DNA of 64,000 nt, from NCBI RefSeq assembly GCF_007990245.1, contig NZ_BJWG01000005.1, positions 1 to 64,000 on the forward strand, written 5' to 3'. The notes under the pieces are model-generated. The model had not been told where the DNA came from, searched no databases, and was given only the letters and a program-made list of their open reading frames with translations. The translations under genes were made by a program, and so were the position numbers. Position 1 is the first letter of the stretch. Every line of letters begins with the position of its first letter. Origin of the DNA: Cellulomonas composti. Lineage in GTDB: Bacteria; Actinomycetota; Actinomycetes; Actinomycetales; Cellulomonadaceae. Positions 35,418 to 47,382 of the stretch are shown here, in pieces.

Positions 35418-36227
35418 ATGGACTGCCCGGTGCTGCGCACGGTCACCTCTCACCTCTCGCTCGACGTGCACCAGCCGCTCGAGCTGATCGTCGCCGTCGC
35501 CGTCGCGGACGGCTCGTACGACCGCTCCGACGTCCTCACCGTGCGGTCCGACGACGGGCCCCTCGACGTCGTCGAGGTCAAGTCCGCGCACGGCGGCCGC
35601 GTGCACCGCGTGTGGACCCCTGAGGGTCGCGTCGTGGTGGACTACCAGGCGACCGTCACCGGCGTCGCGGACGTGCCGCCGGTCGACGACGTCGACCTGA
35701 TCGAGTACCGCCGGCCCAGCCGCTACGCCGACTCGGACCGCCTGCTGGCATTCGCGCGCGACCAGTTCGGGAGCCTGACGGGCATCGCGCTGGTGGAGGC
35801 GGTCGTCGGCTGGGTCTCCGGTCACGTCACGTACCTGACCGGCTCGAGCGTGCCGACCGACGGCGCCACCGACACGCTGCTCAAGCGCCGGGGCGTGTGC
35901 CGGGACTTCGCGCACCTCGTCGTCGCCCTGCTGCGGGCGCGCGACACGCCGGCGCGGCTCGCGTCGGTGTACGCGCCCGGGCTCAAGCCGATGGACTTCC
36001 ACGCGGTCGCAGAGGCGTACGTCGACGGCGGCTGGCACGTCGTGGACGCGACCGGCCTCGCACCGCGGGACGCGATGCTGCGGATCGCGACCGGGCGGGA
36101 CGCGACCGACACCGCGTTCCTGTCCTACTACGGCGGCTCGCTGACGATGCGCGCGATGACCGTCACGGCCGCGGTTCGCGGCGCGCTCGAGCTCGCCGAG
36201 GTGGGCGACCTGCGCGCGCTGCGCTGA
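35418..36227 (+). CDS. Transglutaminase-like cysteine protease-fold protein
   Basis: 269 residues. The Cys-His-Asp triad is in RGVCRDFAHLV near 158, MDFHAVAEAYV near 194 and HVVDATGLAPR near 210. The N-terminal beta-rich domain (about 10-95) matches the bacterial transglutaminase N-domain. It is cytoplasmic, with no signal peptide. The actual activity (protease, amidase or peptide cross-linking) is not known for this group. It converges with the membrane protein gene, 7 bp away. Upstream, 35226-35417 contains only a CTGGAC-GACC-GTCCAG hairpin (35251-35266). Confidence 0.88.
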   Translation: MDCPVLRTVTSHLSLDVHQPLELIVAVAVADGSYDRSDVLTVRSDDGPLDVVEVKSAHGGRVHRVWTPEGRVVVDYQATVTGVADVPPVDDVDLIEYRRPSRYADSDRLLAFARDQFGSLTGIALVEAVVGWVSGHVTYLTGSSVPTDGATDTLLKRRGVCRDFAHLVVALLRARDTPARLASVYAPGLKPMDFHAVAEAYVDGGWHVVDATGLAPRDAMLRIATGRDATDTAFLSYYGGSLTMRAMTVTAAVRGALELAEVGDLRALR

Positions 36228-36234
36228 GTCGCGG

Positions 36235-37611
36235 TCAGTCCCCCGCCGGGACGTCGTCCACGACGTCCGTCCGCACCGGATCGGGAGCGACCGGCGTCCT
36301 GCGCCGGCGCGCCGCACGCGCGCGCGGCTTGGTCGTGGTCGGCACCACCTGCGCGGTCTCCTCGGAGTCGTCCGGGTCGTCGGCCGCGGCCGCCGCCGGC
36401 GCGACGACGTCGACCTCGACCCCCTGGTCGTCGAGCGGCCCGGCGTCCAGGTCCCCGCCGAGGTCATCGGCGCGCTCCTCGTCGCGCTCTTCGTCGACCG
36501 ACTCGTCGACCGGCTCGTCGACCGACTCGTCCGCCTCGAGCTCGCCGGTCTCGTCCTGGCCGTCGGCTCCCCCACCCCCGAGGACGTCGCCGAGATCCTC
36601 GTCGGGCAGGACGAGCGAGCCGTTCGGCGCGCTCTGGGTCGCCGCCTGCGGCGCGGCAGTGCCCGTGTCGACGTCACGCGCCCGGTTCTCGAGCAGGCGC
36701 GTCACCGTCTCCTGGGCGAAGCCGAAGATGACGGCGTAGACGGCCATCTGGCTGATCGTCGCGAGCCCGACGATCCCCGGCACCGCACCGCTCTGCAGCA
36801 GCAGGATCCCGATCAGCGCCGTGAGCCCGCCGAACGGGATGCGCAACGCGCTCAGCGCGGGCGTGAGGCTGTAGGGCGAGGTCGACGGCTGCGAGCGGCG
36901 CACCGCGGCGATCACCACGAGGCAGGCGCCGAGCGCGCCGAGGAACGCGATCGTGAGGGCGTCGTCGCCCGTCGGCGCCGTGCCGCCCGACGGGCAGACG
37001 GCCGTCGCGGCATCCGACGCCGAACCGCCGTCGGCCACCGCCTGCGCGGCCATCGCCGCATGCGGCGCGCACAGCGGCATCGTCACCGGGAACAGGTAGG
37101 CGAACCCGACGGCCGCACCGAGCGCGACGACGGCCACGACGAACATGAACCAGATCCGCCGGACCCAGGACCGCTGCTGGGCGTGGTCGGAGTCGCCGAC
37201 CTCGAACGCGTCGCTCATCGCGCGGTGCAGCACGAGCCGGTCGGCGGTGGTGGCCTTGCCCTTCGCGACGCGGGCAGCCAGACGCGGGCTCTCGACCGCG
37301 CGGCGCACAGGGCTGCCCGCGGGCAGTCGCCGGCCGGCGCGACGCTGCGCGTCGACGAGGTGCAGCGGCAGCGCGTCCTGCGGCACGACGAGCGGCAGGA
37401 GCGCCTGGCCGTCGTGCAGTGCCTTCCAGGCGGCCTCGGCGGGTGCGCCGTCGCCGCCCTGGTCGCTCAGGATCACCTCGACCGCATCCAGGTGTCCCCG
37501 CACGAGGTCCGGGTCGGCCGGGGCCCCCGGCGGCATGCGCGGCGGGACCTCGAGCCGCACCGCGGCGGCCTGCCGGCGCAGCTCCAGCCGCCAGGCGTTC
37601 GTCTCCGCCAT
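36235..37611 (-). CDS. Membrane protein with long acidic C-terminal tail
   Basis: 458 residues, not recognised. The N-terminal ~145 residues are soluble and basic/Ala-rich. Four hydrophobic segments follow: WFMFVVAVVALGAAVGFAYLF, TIAFLGALGACLVVIAA, the GGLTALIGILLLQ region and ISQMAVYAVIFGFAQE. The last ~130 residues are highly acidic, with a repeat-like VDE-PVDE-SVDE-ERDE stretch, and the extreme C terminus is basic (RARAARRRR). ATG 37611 is preferred; GTG 37617 is possible. It follows dnaG on the same strand with a 105-bp gap. Confidence 0.75.
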   Translation of the reverse strand: MAETNAWRLELRRQAAAVRLEVPPRMPPGAPADPDLVRGHLDAVEVILSDQGGDGAPAEAAWKALHDGQALLPLVVPQDALPLHLVDAQRRAGRRLPAGSPVRRAVESPRLAARVAKGKATTADRLVLHRAMSDAFEVGDSDHAQQRSWVRRIWFMFVVAVVALGAAVGFAYLFPVTMPLCAPHAAMAAQAVADGGSASDAATAVCPSGGTAPTGDDALTIAFLGALGACLVVIAAVRRSQPSTSPYSLTPALSALRIPFGGLTALIGILLLQSGAVPGIVGLATISQMAVYAVIFGFAQETVTRLLENRARDVDTGTAAPQAATQSAPNGSLVLPDEDLGDVLGGGGADGQDETGELEADESVDEPVDESVDEERDEERADDLGGDLDAGPLDDQGVEVDVVAPAAAAADDPDDSEETAQVVPTTTKPRARAARRRRTPVAPDPVRTDVVDDVPAGD

Positions 37612-37716
37612 CGTGACCCCCCTCGCGCCACCGTGCGCCGTCCTTCGCACCATGGCACCGTGGCGCCGGGGCGGGAAGACAGGACGAGGGTGACTTTTCG
37701 GGCGGTTGCCCGCAGC

Positions 37717-39675
37717 TCAGGCGCTGTCGCGCAGCAGCCGACGGCGGCCCTCGAGCGAGACCAGGTCGGCGAAGGCCGCCTGGTACGCGGCGGGGTCCGC
37801 GGCGGCGTCCATGCGTTGCAGGCGTCCGCGCAGCTCGGCGATGTGCCGGGTGAAGCCGATCTCGACGAGTCGCAGCACGACGCCGCGCACGTAGTCGGCG
37901 ACGGCGTCCGGGCGGTCCTCGGGCAGCGGCGCGACCGCGAGCGCGGTCACGAACGGCTGGACCGTGTCCCCAGCCTGCTCGAGCACCGCACCGACCCACG
38001 CGGTCGCGTCGCCCGCGACGACGAGGTCGCGCGCGGTGGCCAGGCCGCCGGCCGCCCGGACCGCCTCGTGCACGGCCCGGTGGGCGGGCGCGACGAACGC
38101 GTCGGCGGCCAGGTCGTCGAACTCGACCGGGACCAGCAGCGGCTCCTGCAGCACGACCTCGAGCGCCGTCCGCTCGACCTGGGCGACGGGGTCGCGTCCC
38201 CCCGGCGCGGCCGGGCCGGGCCGCGTGCCGTTCTGGGCTCGTCCGTCGCCGGGGCCGCCGAAGCGGCGCGCGTTCTCGTCGGACCCGACGGACGCGCCCG
38301 GACGGCCCGTCGCACGACCGGCCGACGAGACCGCCCGCCGAACCGTCTCGAGGTCCTCGATGCCGAGCCAGCCCGCGAGCAGCCGCGTGTACTCGGGTCG
38401 CAGCGCGGTGTCCCGGATGCCCGCGACGACGGGCGCGGCCGCCCGCAGCGCCGCGATACGACCCTCGGCGGTGCCCAGGTCGTATGCGGCCAGCGTCGAG
38501 CGCAGGACGAACTCGAACAGCGGCTGGCGCGAGCCGACGAGTGCGCGCACGGCGTCGGGGCCACGGTGCTGACGCAGCTCGCACGGGTCCATGCCGCCCG
38601 GCTCGACCGCGACGAACGTCTGCGCCGCGAACGACTGGTCCTCGCCGAACGCGCGCAGGGCCGCCTTCTGCCCGGCGGCGTCGCCGTCGAACGTGAAGAT
38701 CACCTCGCCGCCCACGGACTCGCCCGTCGCGAGCTGCACGCCGGCGCTGCCCCCGCCGTCACCGATCAGGCGTCGCACGATGCGCGCGTGGTCCGGCCCG
38801 AACGCGGTGCCGCACGTCGCGACGGCCGTCCCGACGCCGGACAGGTGCATCGCCATGACGTCGGTGTAGCCCTCGACGACCACGACCTTGTGCTCGCGCT
38901 GCATCTCCTTCTTCGCGAGGTCGAGCCCGTAGAGCACCTGCGACTTGCGGTACAGCGTCGTCTCGGGGGTGTTCAGGTACTTGGGACCGGTGTCCTCGTC
39001 GAACAGGCGACGCGCGCCGAAGCCGACCGTCTCGCCTGTGACCTCACGGATCGGCCACACCAGGCGTCCGCGGAACCGGTCGTACACGCCGCGCTGCCCC
39101 TGGCTCACCAGACCCGACGCGACGAGCTCGGCCTCGGTGAACCCGCGCCCGCGCAGGTGGCGCAGCAGGCCGTCCCAGCCCTGCGGGGCGAACCCGACGC
39201 CGAACTGCTCCGCTGCGGACCGGTCGAAGCCCCGCTCGGCGAGGAACTGCCGTCCGGCGGCCGCCGCCGGTGCGGCGAGCTGTTCGCGGTAGAACTCCTC
39301 GGCGACCTTGTGCGCGTCGAGCAGCCGACGACGACGACCCGGCTCCTCCCCCGGCCGAGGGGCGCCGCCGTCCTCGTAGCGCAGCTGCACGCCGACGCGG
39401 TCCGCCAGGTACTCGACCGCCTCGGCGAACCCGAGCCCGTCGATCTTCTGCACGAATGCGATGACATCGCCGCCCTCACCGCAGCCGAAGCAGTGGTAGC
39501 GACCGACCGTCGGACGGACGTGGAACGACGGCGAACGCTCGTCGTGGAACGGGCACAGGCCCTTGAGCGAGCCGACGCCGGCGCTCTTGAGCTGGACGTG
39601 CGCGCCGACGACCTCCTCGATCCGGGCGCGTTCGCGGACCGCCTCCACGTCCTCCCGCCGGATGCGTCCCGCCAC
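37717..39675 (-). CDS. dnaG: DNA primase
   Basis: 652 residues. It synthesises RNA primers for replication. The zinc-binding domain has CPFHDERSPSFHV and CFGCGEGG (Cys-His-Cys-Cys). The TOPRIM core carries VVVEGYTDVMAM (catalytic Glu), FDGDAAGQKA and GMDPCELR. A 17-residue Gly/Ser/Val-rich insert precedes the DGD motif, common in actinobacteria. The C-terminal helicase-interacting domain (about 500-652) is divergent, as usual. dgt lies beyond the chitinase gene, a dnaG/dgt neighbourhood also seen in mycobacteria. Confidence 0.97.
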   Translation of the reverse strand: MAGRIRREDVEAVRERARIEEVVGAHVQLKSAGVGSLKGLCPFHDERSPSFHVRPTVGRYHCFGCGEGGDVIAFVQKIDGLGFAEAVEYLADRVGVQLRYEDGGAPRPGEEPGRRRRLLDAHKVAEEFYREQLAAPAAAAGRQFLAERGFDRSAAEQFGVGFAPQGWDGLLRHLRGRGFTEAELVASGLVSQGQRGVYDRFRGRLVWPIREVTGETVGFGARRLFDEDTGPKYLNTPETTLYRKSQVLYGLDLAKKEMQREHKVVVVEGYTDVMAMHLSGVGTAVATCGTAFGPDHARIVRRLIGDGGGSAGVQLATGESVGGEVIFTFDGDAAGQKAALRAFGEDQSFAAQTFVAVEPGGMDPCELRQHRGPDAVRALVGSRQPLFEFVLRSTLAAYDLGTAEGRIAALRAAAPVVAGIRDTALRPEYTRLLAGWLGIEDLETVRRAVSSAGRATGRPGASVGSDENARRFGGPGDGRAQNGTRPGPAAPGGRDPVAQVERTALEVVLQEPLLVPVEFDDLAADAFVAPAHRAVHEAVRAAGGLATARDLVVAGDATAWVGAVLEQAGDTVQPFVTALAVAPLPEDRPDAVADYVRGVVLRLVEIGFTRHIAELRGRLQRMDAAADPAAYQAAFADLVSLEGRRRLLRDSA

Positions 39676-39726
39676 GGCCCGAGTGTAGGTCGTGGCGGGA
39701 CGCGTCCGAGCCGGGATCGGCGCGGA

Positions 39727-41415
<1,689 letters not shown>

Positions 41416-41463
41416 GCGGTGCCTCCAAGAGCGATTTGGAAGTGCCTATTTGTAAGGGATATG

Positions 41464-41491
41464 GACTAATCCCTCGCTAGTGAGATTAGTC
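41464..41491. promoter_or_regulatory. Candidate chitinase operator
   Basis: GACTAATC (41464-41471) and GATTAGTC (41484-41491) form a perfect 8-bp inverted repeat with a 12-bp spacer, 49 bp upstream of the chitinase start, in a locally AT-rich stretch. It is a plausible repressor or activator site and does not match the Streptomyces DasR or chitinase direct-repeat boxes that I know. Confidence 0.5.
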
Positions 41492-41539
41492 ACCCGGGTG
41501 AAATCGGTCAATGGCTGATCTGCCGGACGAATGTCCTGC

Positions 41540-42823
41540 TCAGTGCCGGGACGGGCGCACCAGTCGCGTGTGCAGCTCCACGGCAGACACGTCGGTCAGC
41601 GACGCGACCTGGTCCACCACGACCCGAAGGCGGGCGCCGTCGTCGGCCGCGAGCGCCCAGTCCGCCGCGAACGGCGGCTCGAGTGCGAGCGGCGCGCGCT
41701 CGCTCAGGACGCGCACGAGGTCGGTCAGCACCTCGCGCTGACGCAGGTACAGCGGCTCGAGCTCGCGCGGGGCCATGACGTACGCCACGGCAAGACCCTT
41801 GAGCACCAGGATCTCCGCCTGCGTGCCGATCGGGACGACGAGGTCGGCCGCGTACCGCGTGAGCGGGCCGTGACCGTACCGCTCGCGCGTGGCCCGCTGC
41901 GACGCCTTGGCGAACCGTCCGATGAGCTGGCTCGTCGCGTCCTTGAGCATCGCGAGCGCGCCGCGTGAGCCGTCGAAGCCCGCGTCCCACAGCCGCGCCG
42001 CGACGAGCCGGTCCATCGCGGCGAGCAGACCCGCGTCGTCGACCGCGTCGCCGTACCAGGTCTGCACCGCGTCGACGACGCGCGCGCGCTCGTCGGGCTG
42101 CGTGAGGACCGCGAGGTCGAGGCGCCCGCCGACCACGGCGTCCTCGACGTCGTGCACCGAGTACGAGATGTCGTCGGCCAGGTCCATCACCTGCGCCTCG
42201 AGGCACTTGCGGCCCTCGGGCGCGTCGCGGCGCAGCCACTCGAAGACCGGCAGGTCGTCCTCGTACACGCCGAACTTGTGCGTGGGCCGTCCGCTCGCCG
42301 CGCTCACCGGCCCCTGCAGGTAACGCCACGGGTACTTCACGGACGCGTCGAGCGACGCACGCGTGAGGTTGAGCCCGACGGACCGCCCGTCCGGTGCGAC
42401 CACCTTGGGCTCGAGCCGCGTGAGCAGCCGCAGCGTCTGCGCGTTGCCCTCGAACCCGCCGATGCCCTTGGACAGCTGCGCGAGCGCCCGCTCGCCGTTG
42501 TGCCCGAACGGCGGGTGACCGAGATCGTGCGCGAGGCACGCGGTGTCCACGACGTCGGGGTCGCAGCCCAGCGCCTTGCCGATCTCGCGGCCCACCTGCG
42601 CGACCTCGAGCGTGTGCGTCAGGCGTGTGCGCACGAAGTCGTCCGACGAGGGACCGAGCACCTGCGTCTTGGCGCCGAGCCTGCGCAGCGCGGAGGAGTG
42701 CACCAGTCGCGCACGGTCCCGCTCGAACGGCGAGCGCTCGCGCGACTTGGGCGCCTCGGCGACCCAGCGCTCCCGGTCGACGTCGACGTACCCGTCGACG
42801 TCGAGGTGCTCGAGCGCGGTCAC
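41540..42823 (-). CDS. dgt: Deoxyguanosinetriphosphate triphosphohydrolase-like protein
   Basis: 427 residues. An HD-domain enzyme that cleaves dNTPs to deoxynucleosides and triphosphate. The HD metal site is visible in RTRLTHTLEVAQ and ACLAHDLGHPPFGHNGE, the third ligand region in DLADDISYSVHDVED. The GTG start at 42823 begins VTALEHLDVDGY. Its start lies only 10 bp from the stop of the GH13 gene on the same strand, though the two are functionally unrelated. Confidence 0.92.
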   Translation of the reverse strand: MTALEHLDVDGYVDVDRERWVAEAPKSRERSPFERDRARLVHSSALRRLGAKTQVLGPSSDDFVRTRLTHTLEVAQVGREIGKALGCDPDVVDTACLAHDLGHPPFGHNGERALAQLSKGIGGFEGNAQTLRLLTRLEPKVVAPDGRSVGLNLTRASLDASVKYPWRYLQGPVSAASGRPTHKFGVYEDDLPVFEWLRRDAPEGRKCLEAQVMDLADDISYSVHDVEDAVVGGRLDLAVLTQPDERARVVDAVQTWYGDAVDDAGLLAAMDRLVAARLWDAGFDGSRGALAMLKDATSQLIGRFAKASQRATRERYGHGPLTRYAADLVVPIGTQAEILVLKGLAVAYVMAPRELEPLYLRQREVLTDLVRVLSERAPLALEPPFAADWALAADDGARLRVVVDQVASLTDVSAVELHTRLVRPSRH

Positions 42824-42833
42824 GGGCGACAGC

Positions 42834-44687
42834 CTAGGCGAGCCGCCACACCCCGGCCGCCGGCCCGTCCGCACCGGGCACGTGCAGCCCGTCGCGGTCC
42901 ACGACGAGGTCCGCGCCGCCGTGCAGCGTCGTGGGCGCCGCGTGCGCGAGATGACCCGGCAGCACGGTGCCCCGCCAGGCGTCACGCGCGAGCACGACGA
43001 GCACGCGTTCGTCGGCGCTCTCACGCAGGAAGCCGACCGCGTCCGGCTCGACGAACGCCCACCGCAGCCCGCCCTCGCGCAGCGCACGCGACGAGCGGCG
43101 CAGCGCGATCAGCGAGCGGTAGGCGTCGAACGTCGTGGCGTCCCAGCCCGGACCCCCGCCCGCGTCGATCTGCTCCCAGGGCATCGGCACACGCGCGTGC
43201 TCGCCCGTGGAACCCGTCAGGCCACCCTCGTCGCCCGCGAACACCACCGGCGTGCCCGGGTAGGTGAACAGGAGCGCGGCGGCGACGAGCGCGCGGTCCC
43301 GGCCGCCGGTCACCGTCCGCATCCGCGCGGTGTCGTGCGAGCCGAGCATGTTCCACTGGTGGCGCGTGACCGACCAGGGGACGGCCGAGTCGAACTCGCG
43401 CATCGTGGCGACCATCGCCGAGCCGTCCCGCCGCGGAACGGGCACCGGCATCCCCATGAACGGGAGCGTCGAGCCGGGCTCCACGAGCCACGTCCAGGCC
43501 GGTCGGGTGAACGCCGAGTAGTTCATGTTGACGTGCCAGCCGCCCACCACCAGGTCGGCCGCGGCGTCGTGGAAGTGCTCCGAGACCAGCGCGGCCTGCG
43601 GGTTGATCCCGGTCATCGTCGCGCGGATCGCGCGTGCGACCTCGTGCGCATGGTCGTCGGCCCCGTAGCGGCCCGTCATGTTGGCGACGTCGATGCGCCA
43701 GCCGTCGAGCGCGACGGGCGGCTCGAGGTAACGGGCGACCACCGAGTCCGGGCCGCTCACCATGCGCTGCGCGAGGCCGGCGGCGCCGTAGTTCAGCTTG
43801 GGCAGCGACGCGTGCTCGAGCCAGCCGACGTACCCCGGCTCCCCCGGCGTCCAGTAGTAGAACTGCGCCTCCGGGCTCGTCGCGTCCTGCCGGGCACGGC
43901 GAAACCAGTCGTGGCCCGCACCCGTGTGGTTGGTCGTCAGGTCACCGACCAGCCGCAGGCCGCGGGCGTGCAGCGCGCCGGACAGCGACGCGAGCGCGGC
44001 GTCGCCGCCGAGCAGCGGGTCCACGTGGTCGAACGTCGTCGCGTCGTACCGGTGGTTCGACCGGCCCGGGAACACCGGCGTCAGGTACAGCGTGTCGACG
44101 CCTAGCCGCTGCAGGTGGTCCAGCCGCGCCTCGATCCCCCCGAGGTCGCCGCCGTAGAGCTGCTGCGCGACGCCCCGGCCGGCCGCGATCGGCTCGTCGG
44201 ACCACGACGCGGGCAGCGCCCAGTCCGGCAGCGGTCCGACGGGCGGACCCTCGTGACCCGACGAGCGCGCGAACCGGTCCGGGAAGACCTGGTAGACCAC
44301 CGCGTCGTCGAGCCAGCGCGGCGCCGGGTCGTGCACCGTGAGGCGGAAGTCGCCCGCGTCGGAGACGTCCCGGGCGTGCACGCCCCGCCCGTCGAGCCAG
44401 CGGTAGCCGCCGGGCTCGTCGAGCAGGAAGCGGTAGGAGGTGACGGGGTTGTGCACGGGCACGTCGGCGACGTACCAGCGCTCGACCTCGTCGGAGCGCT
44501 CGAGACGCGCGGGCGCCAGCCGCGGCTCGCCGTCCCGCACGGTGCGGACCCACACGGCGCGCTCGGGGCGCGCCGCGGGGATCCGCACCCGCACGGGGAC
44601 GACGTCGCCGAGCCGCGGGGTGGCACGGTCGACGTACTGCTCGGACCCGTCGTGGTGCGGCAGGCCGAGCAGGTCGTCTGCGCTCAT
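42834..44687 (-). CDS. GH13 alpha-glucan hydrolase (neopullulanase/maltodextrin glucosidase type)
   Basis: 617 residues. An N-terminal beta domain (about 20-120, CBM34-like) precedes the GH13 barrel. Catalytic Asp is in LDGWRIDVANM, Glu in ALVSEHFHDA, and the stabilising Asp in GSHDTARMR; QVFPDRFARS and GDLGGIEARLDHLQ are typical of cyclomaltodextrinase/neopullulanase enzymes. There is no signal peptide, so it is cytoplasmic and acts on imported maltodextrins. The ATG overlaps the malG stop (ATGA), making it the fourth gene of the malE-F-G operon. Confidence 0.92.
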   Translation of the reverse strand: MSADDLLGLPHHDGSEQYVDRATPRLGDVVPVRVRIPAARPERAVWVRTVRDGEPRLAPARLERSDEVERWYVADVPVHNPVTSYRFLLDEPGGYRWLDGRGVHARDVSDAGDFRLTVHDPAPRWLDDAVVYQVFPDRFARSSGHEGPPVGPLPDWALPASWSDEPIAAGRGVAQQLYGGDLGGIEARLDHLQRLGVDTLYLTPVFPGRSNHRYDATTFDHVDPLLGGDAALASLSGALHARGLRLVGDLTTNHTGAGHDWFRRARQDATSPEAQFYYWTPGEPGYVGWLEHASLPKLNYGAAGLAQRMVSGPDSVVARYLEPPVALDGWRIDVANMTGRYGADDHAHEVARAIRATMTGINPQAALVSEHFHDAAADLVVGGWHVNMNYSAFTRPAWTWLVEPGSTLPFMGMPVPVPRRDGSAMVATMREFDSAVPWSVTRHQWNMLGSHDTARMRTVTGGRDRALVAAALLFTYPGTPVVFAGDEGGLTGSTGEHARVPMPWEQIDAGGGPGWDATTFDAYRSLIALRRSSRALREGGLRWAFVEPDAVGFLRESADERVLVVLARDAWRGTVLPGHLAHAAPTTLHGGADLVVDRDGLHVPGADGPAAGVWRLA

Positions 44688-45591
44688 CCCTTGACCGAGC
44701 CGGCCGTCAGGCCGCCGACGATGTACTTCTGCAGGGCCATGAACAGCGCCACGATCGGGACGGCGGCCACGACCGCGCCGGCGGCGAACACGCCCCAGGG
44801 CGCCGTGCGCTCGTCGGCCGCGAGCGTGTAGAGCCCGACCGCGACCGTCCAGTTCTCCTGGTGCTGCAGCACGACCTTGGCGATGAGGAAGTCGCTGAAG
44901 GCCGAGATGAACGACAGCAGCCCCACCACCGCGAGGATCGGCGTGACCAGGCGCAGGATGATGCCCCAATAGATCTGGGCGTGCGTGGCGCCGTCGATCT
45001 TCGCGGCCTCGTCGAGCTCGCGCGGGACGCTGTTGAAGAACCCGTACATGAGGAACGTGTTCACGCCGAGCGCCCCGCCGAGGTACACGCAGATCAGCCC
45101 GAGCAGGTGGTCGAGGCCGAGCGACGGGAACACGTCGGAGATCGACAGCAGCAGCAGGAAGATCGCGACGAACGCCAGCGTCTGCGGGAACATCTGCGCC
45201 AGCAGCAGGCCGGTCAGGCTCTTCTCGCGGCCCTTGAACCGGAACCGCGAGAACGCGTACGCCGCGGCGGCACCCATGAGCACGGTGCCGATCGCCGTCA
45301 CGGTGCACACGATGAGCGAGTTCTGCAGCCACTGCCAGAAGCCGCGCTCGTCGAGGTTCGCGTAGTTGTCGAAGGAGAACTCCTGGAACAGGTGCGTCGT
45401 GCCGGTCAGCGTGCTGCCAGGCTTCAGCGACGCGGAGATCGCGTACAGCAGCGGGAACACGCAGATCACGATCATCACGAGCGCGACGAGGTAGCGCCAC
45501 GACACCTCGCGCCACCACCGGCCGCCGGTCGTGCCGCTGCGGCGCAGGTGGGTCGATGCGGCCTTCTCGGGCCGGACCTCGGTCAGGGACA

Positions 45592-45592
<1 letters not shown>
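44684..45592 (-). CDS. malG: Maltose/maltodextrin ABC permease, MalG type
   Basis: 302 residues, six transmembrane helices. The EAA loop for contact with the ATPase reads DEAAKIDGATHAQIYWGII. FLMYGFFNSVPRELDEA and the C-terminal QKYIVGGLTAGSVKG are characteristic of MalG. It forms the inner-membrane channel with MalF. It begins at the malF stop (TGATG, 1-nt overlap) and ends overlapping the GH13 start, so translation of all three is coupled. Confidence 0.95.
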
Positions 45593-47208
<1,616 letters not shown>

Positions 47209-47335
47209 GGTCTTCCTCCGCTGGGCGCATCGTTACGCTGACCTTGGTCGCAGTCTGCCCGCTGGCACGCGCGCACGCTCGGGGGCGCGGCACGGCCAGG
47301 GCACGGGGTGCGGGCGGACCCGCCGGGATGTGCGA

Positions 47336-47376
47336 CGGCCGCCCGCACCACCGAGGGACGGTGGTGCGGGCGGCCG
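47336..47376 (-). terminator. 18-bp intercistronic hairpin between malE and malF
   Basis: A perfect 18-bp stem runs from 47336-47353 to 47359-47376 with a 5-nt loop (AGGGA), starting 6 bp after the malE stop. There is no T-run on the minus strand. It is likely an attenuator and/or 3' stabiliser that keeps malE mRNA in excess over malFG, as known for the enteric malE-malF gap. Confidence 0.75.
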
Positions 47377-47382
47377 CTGCGA

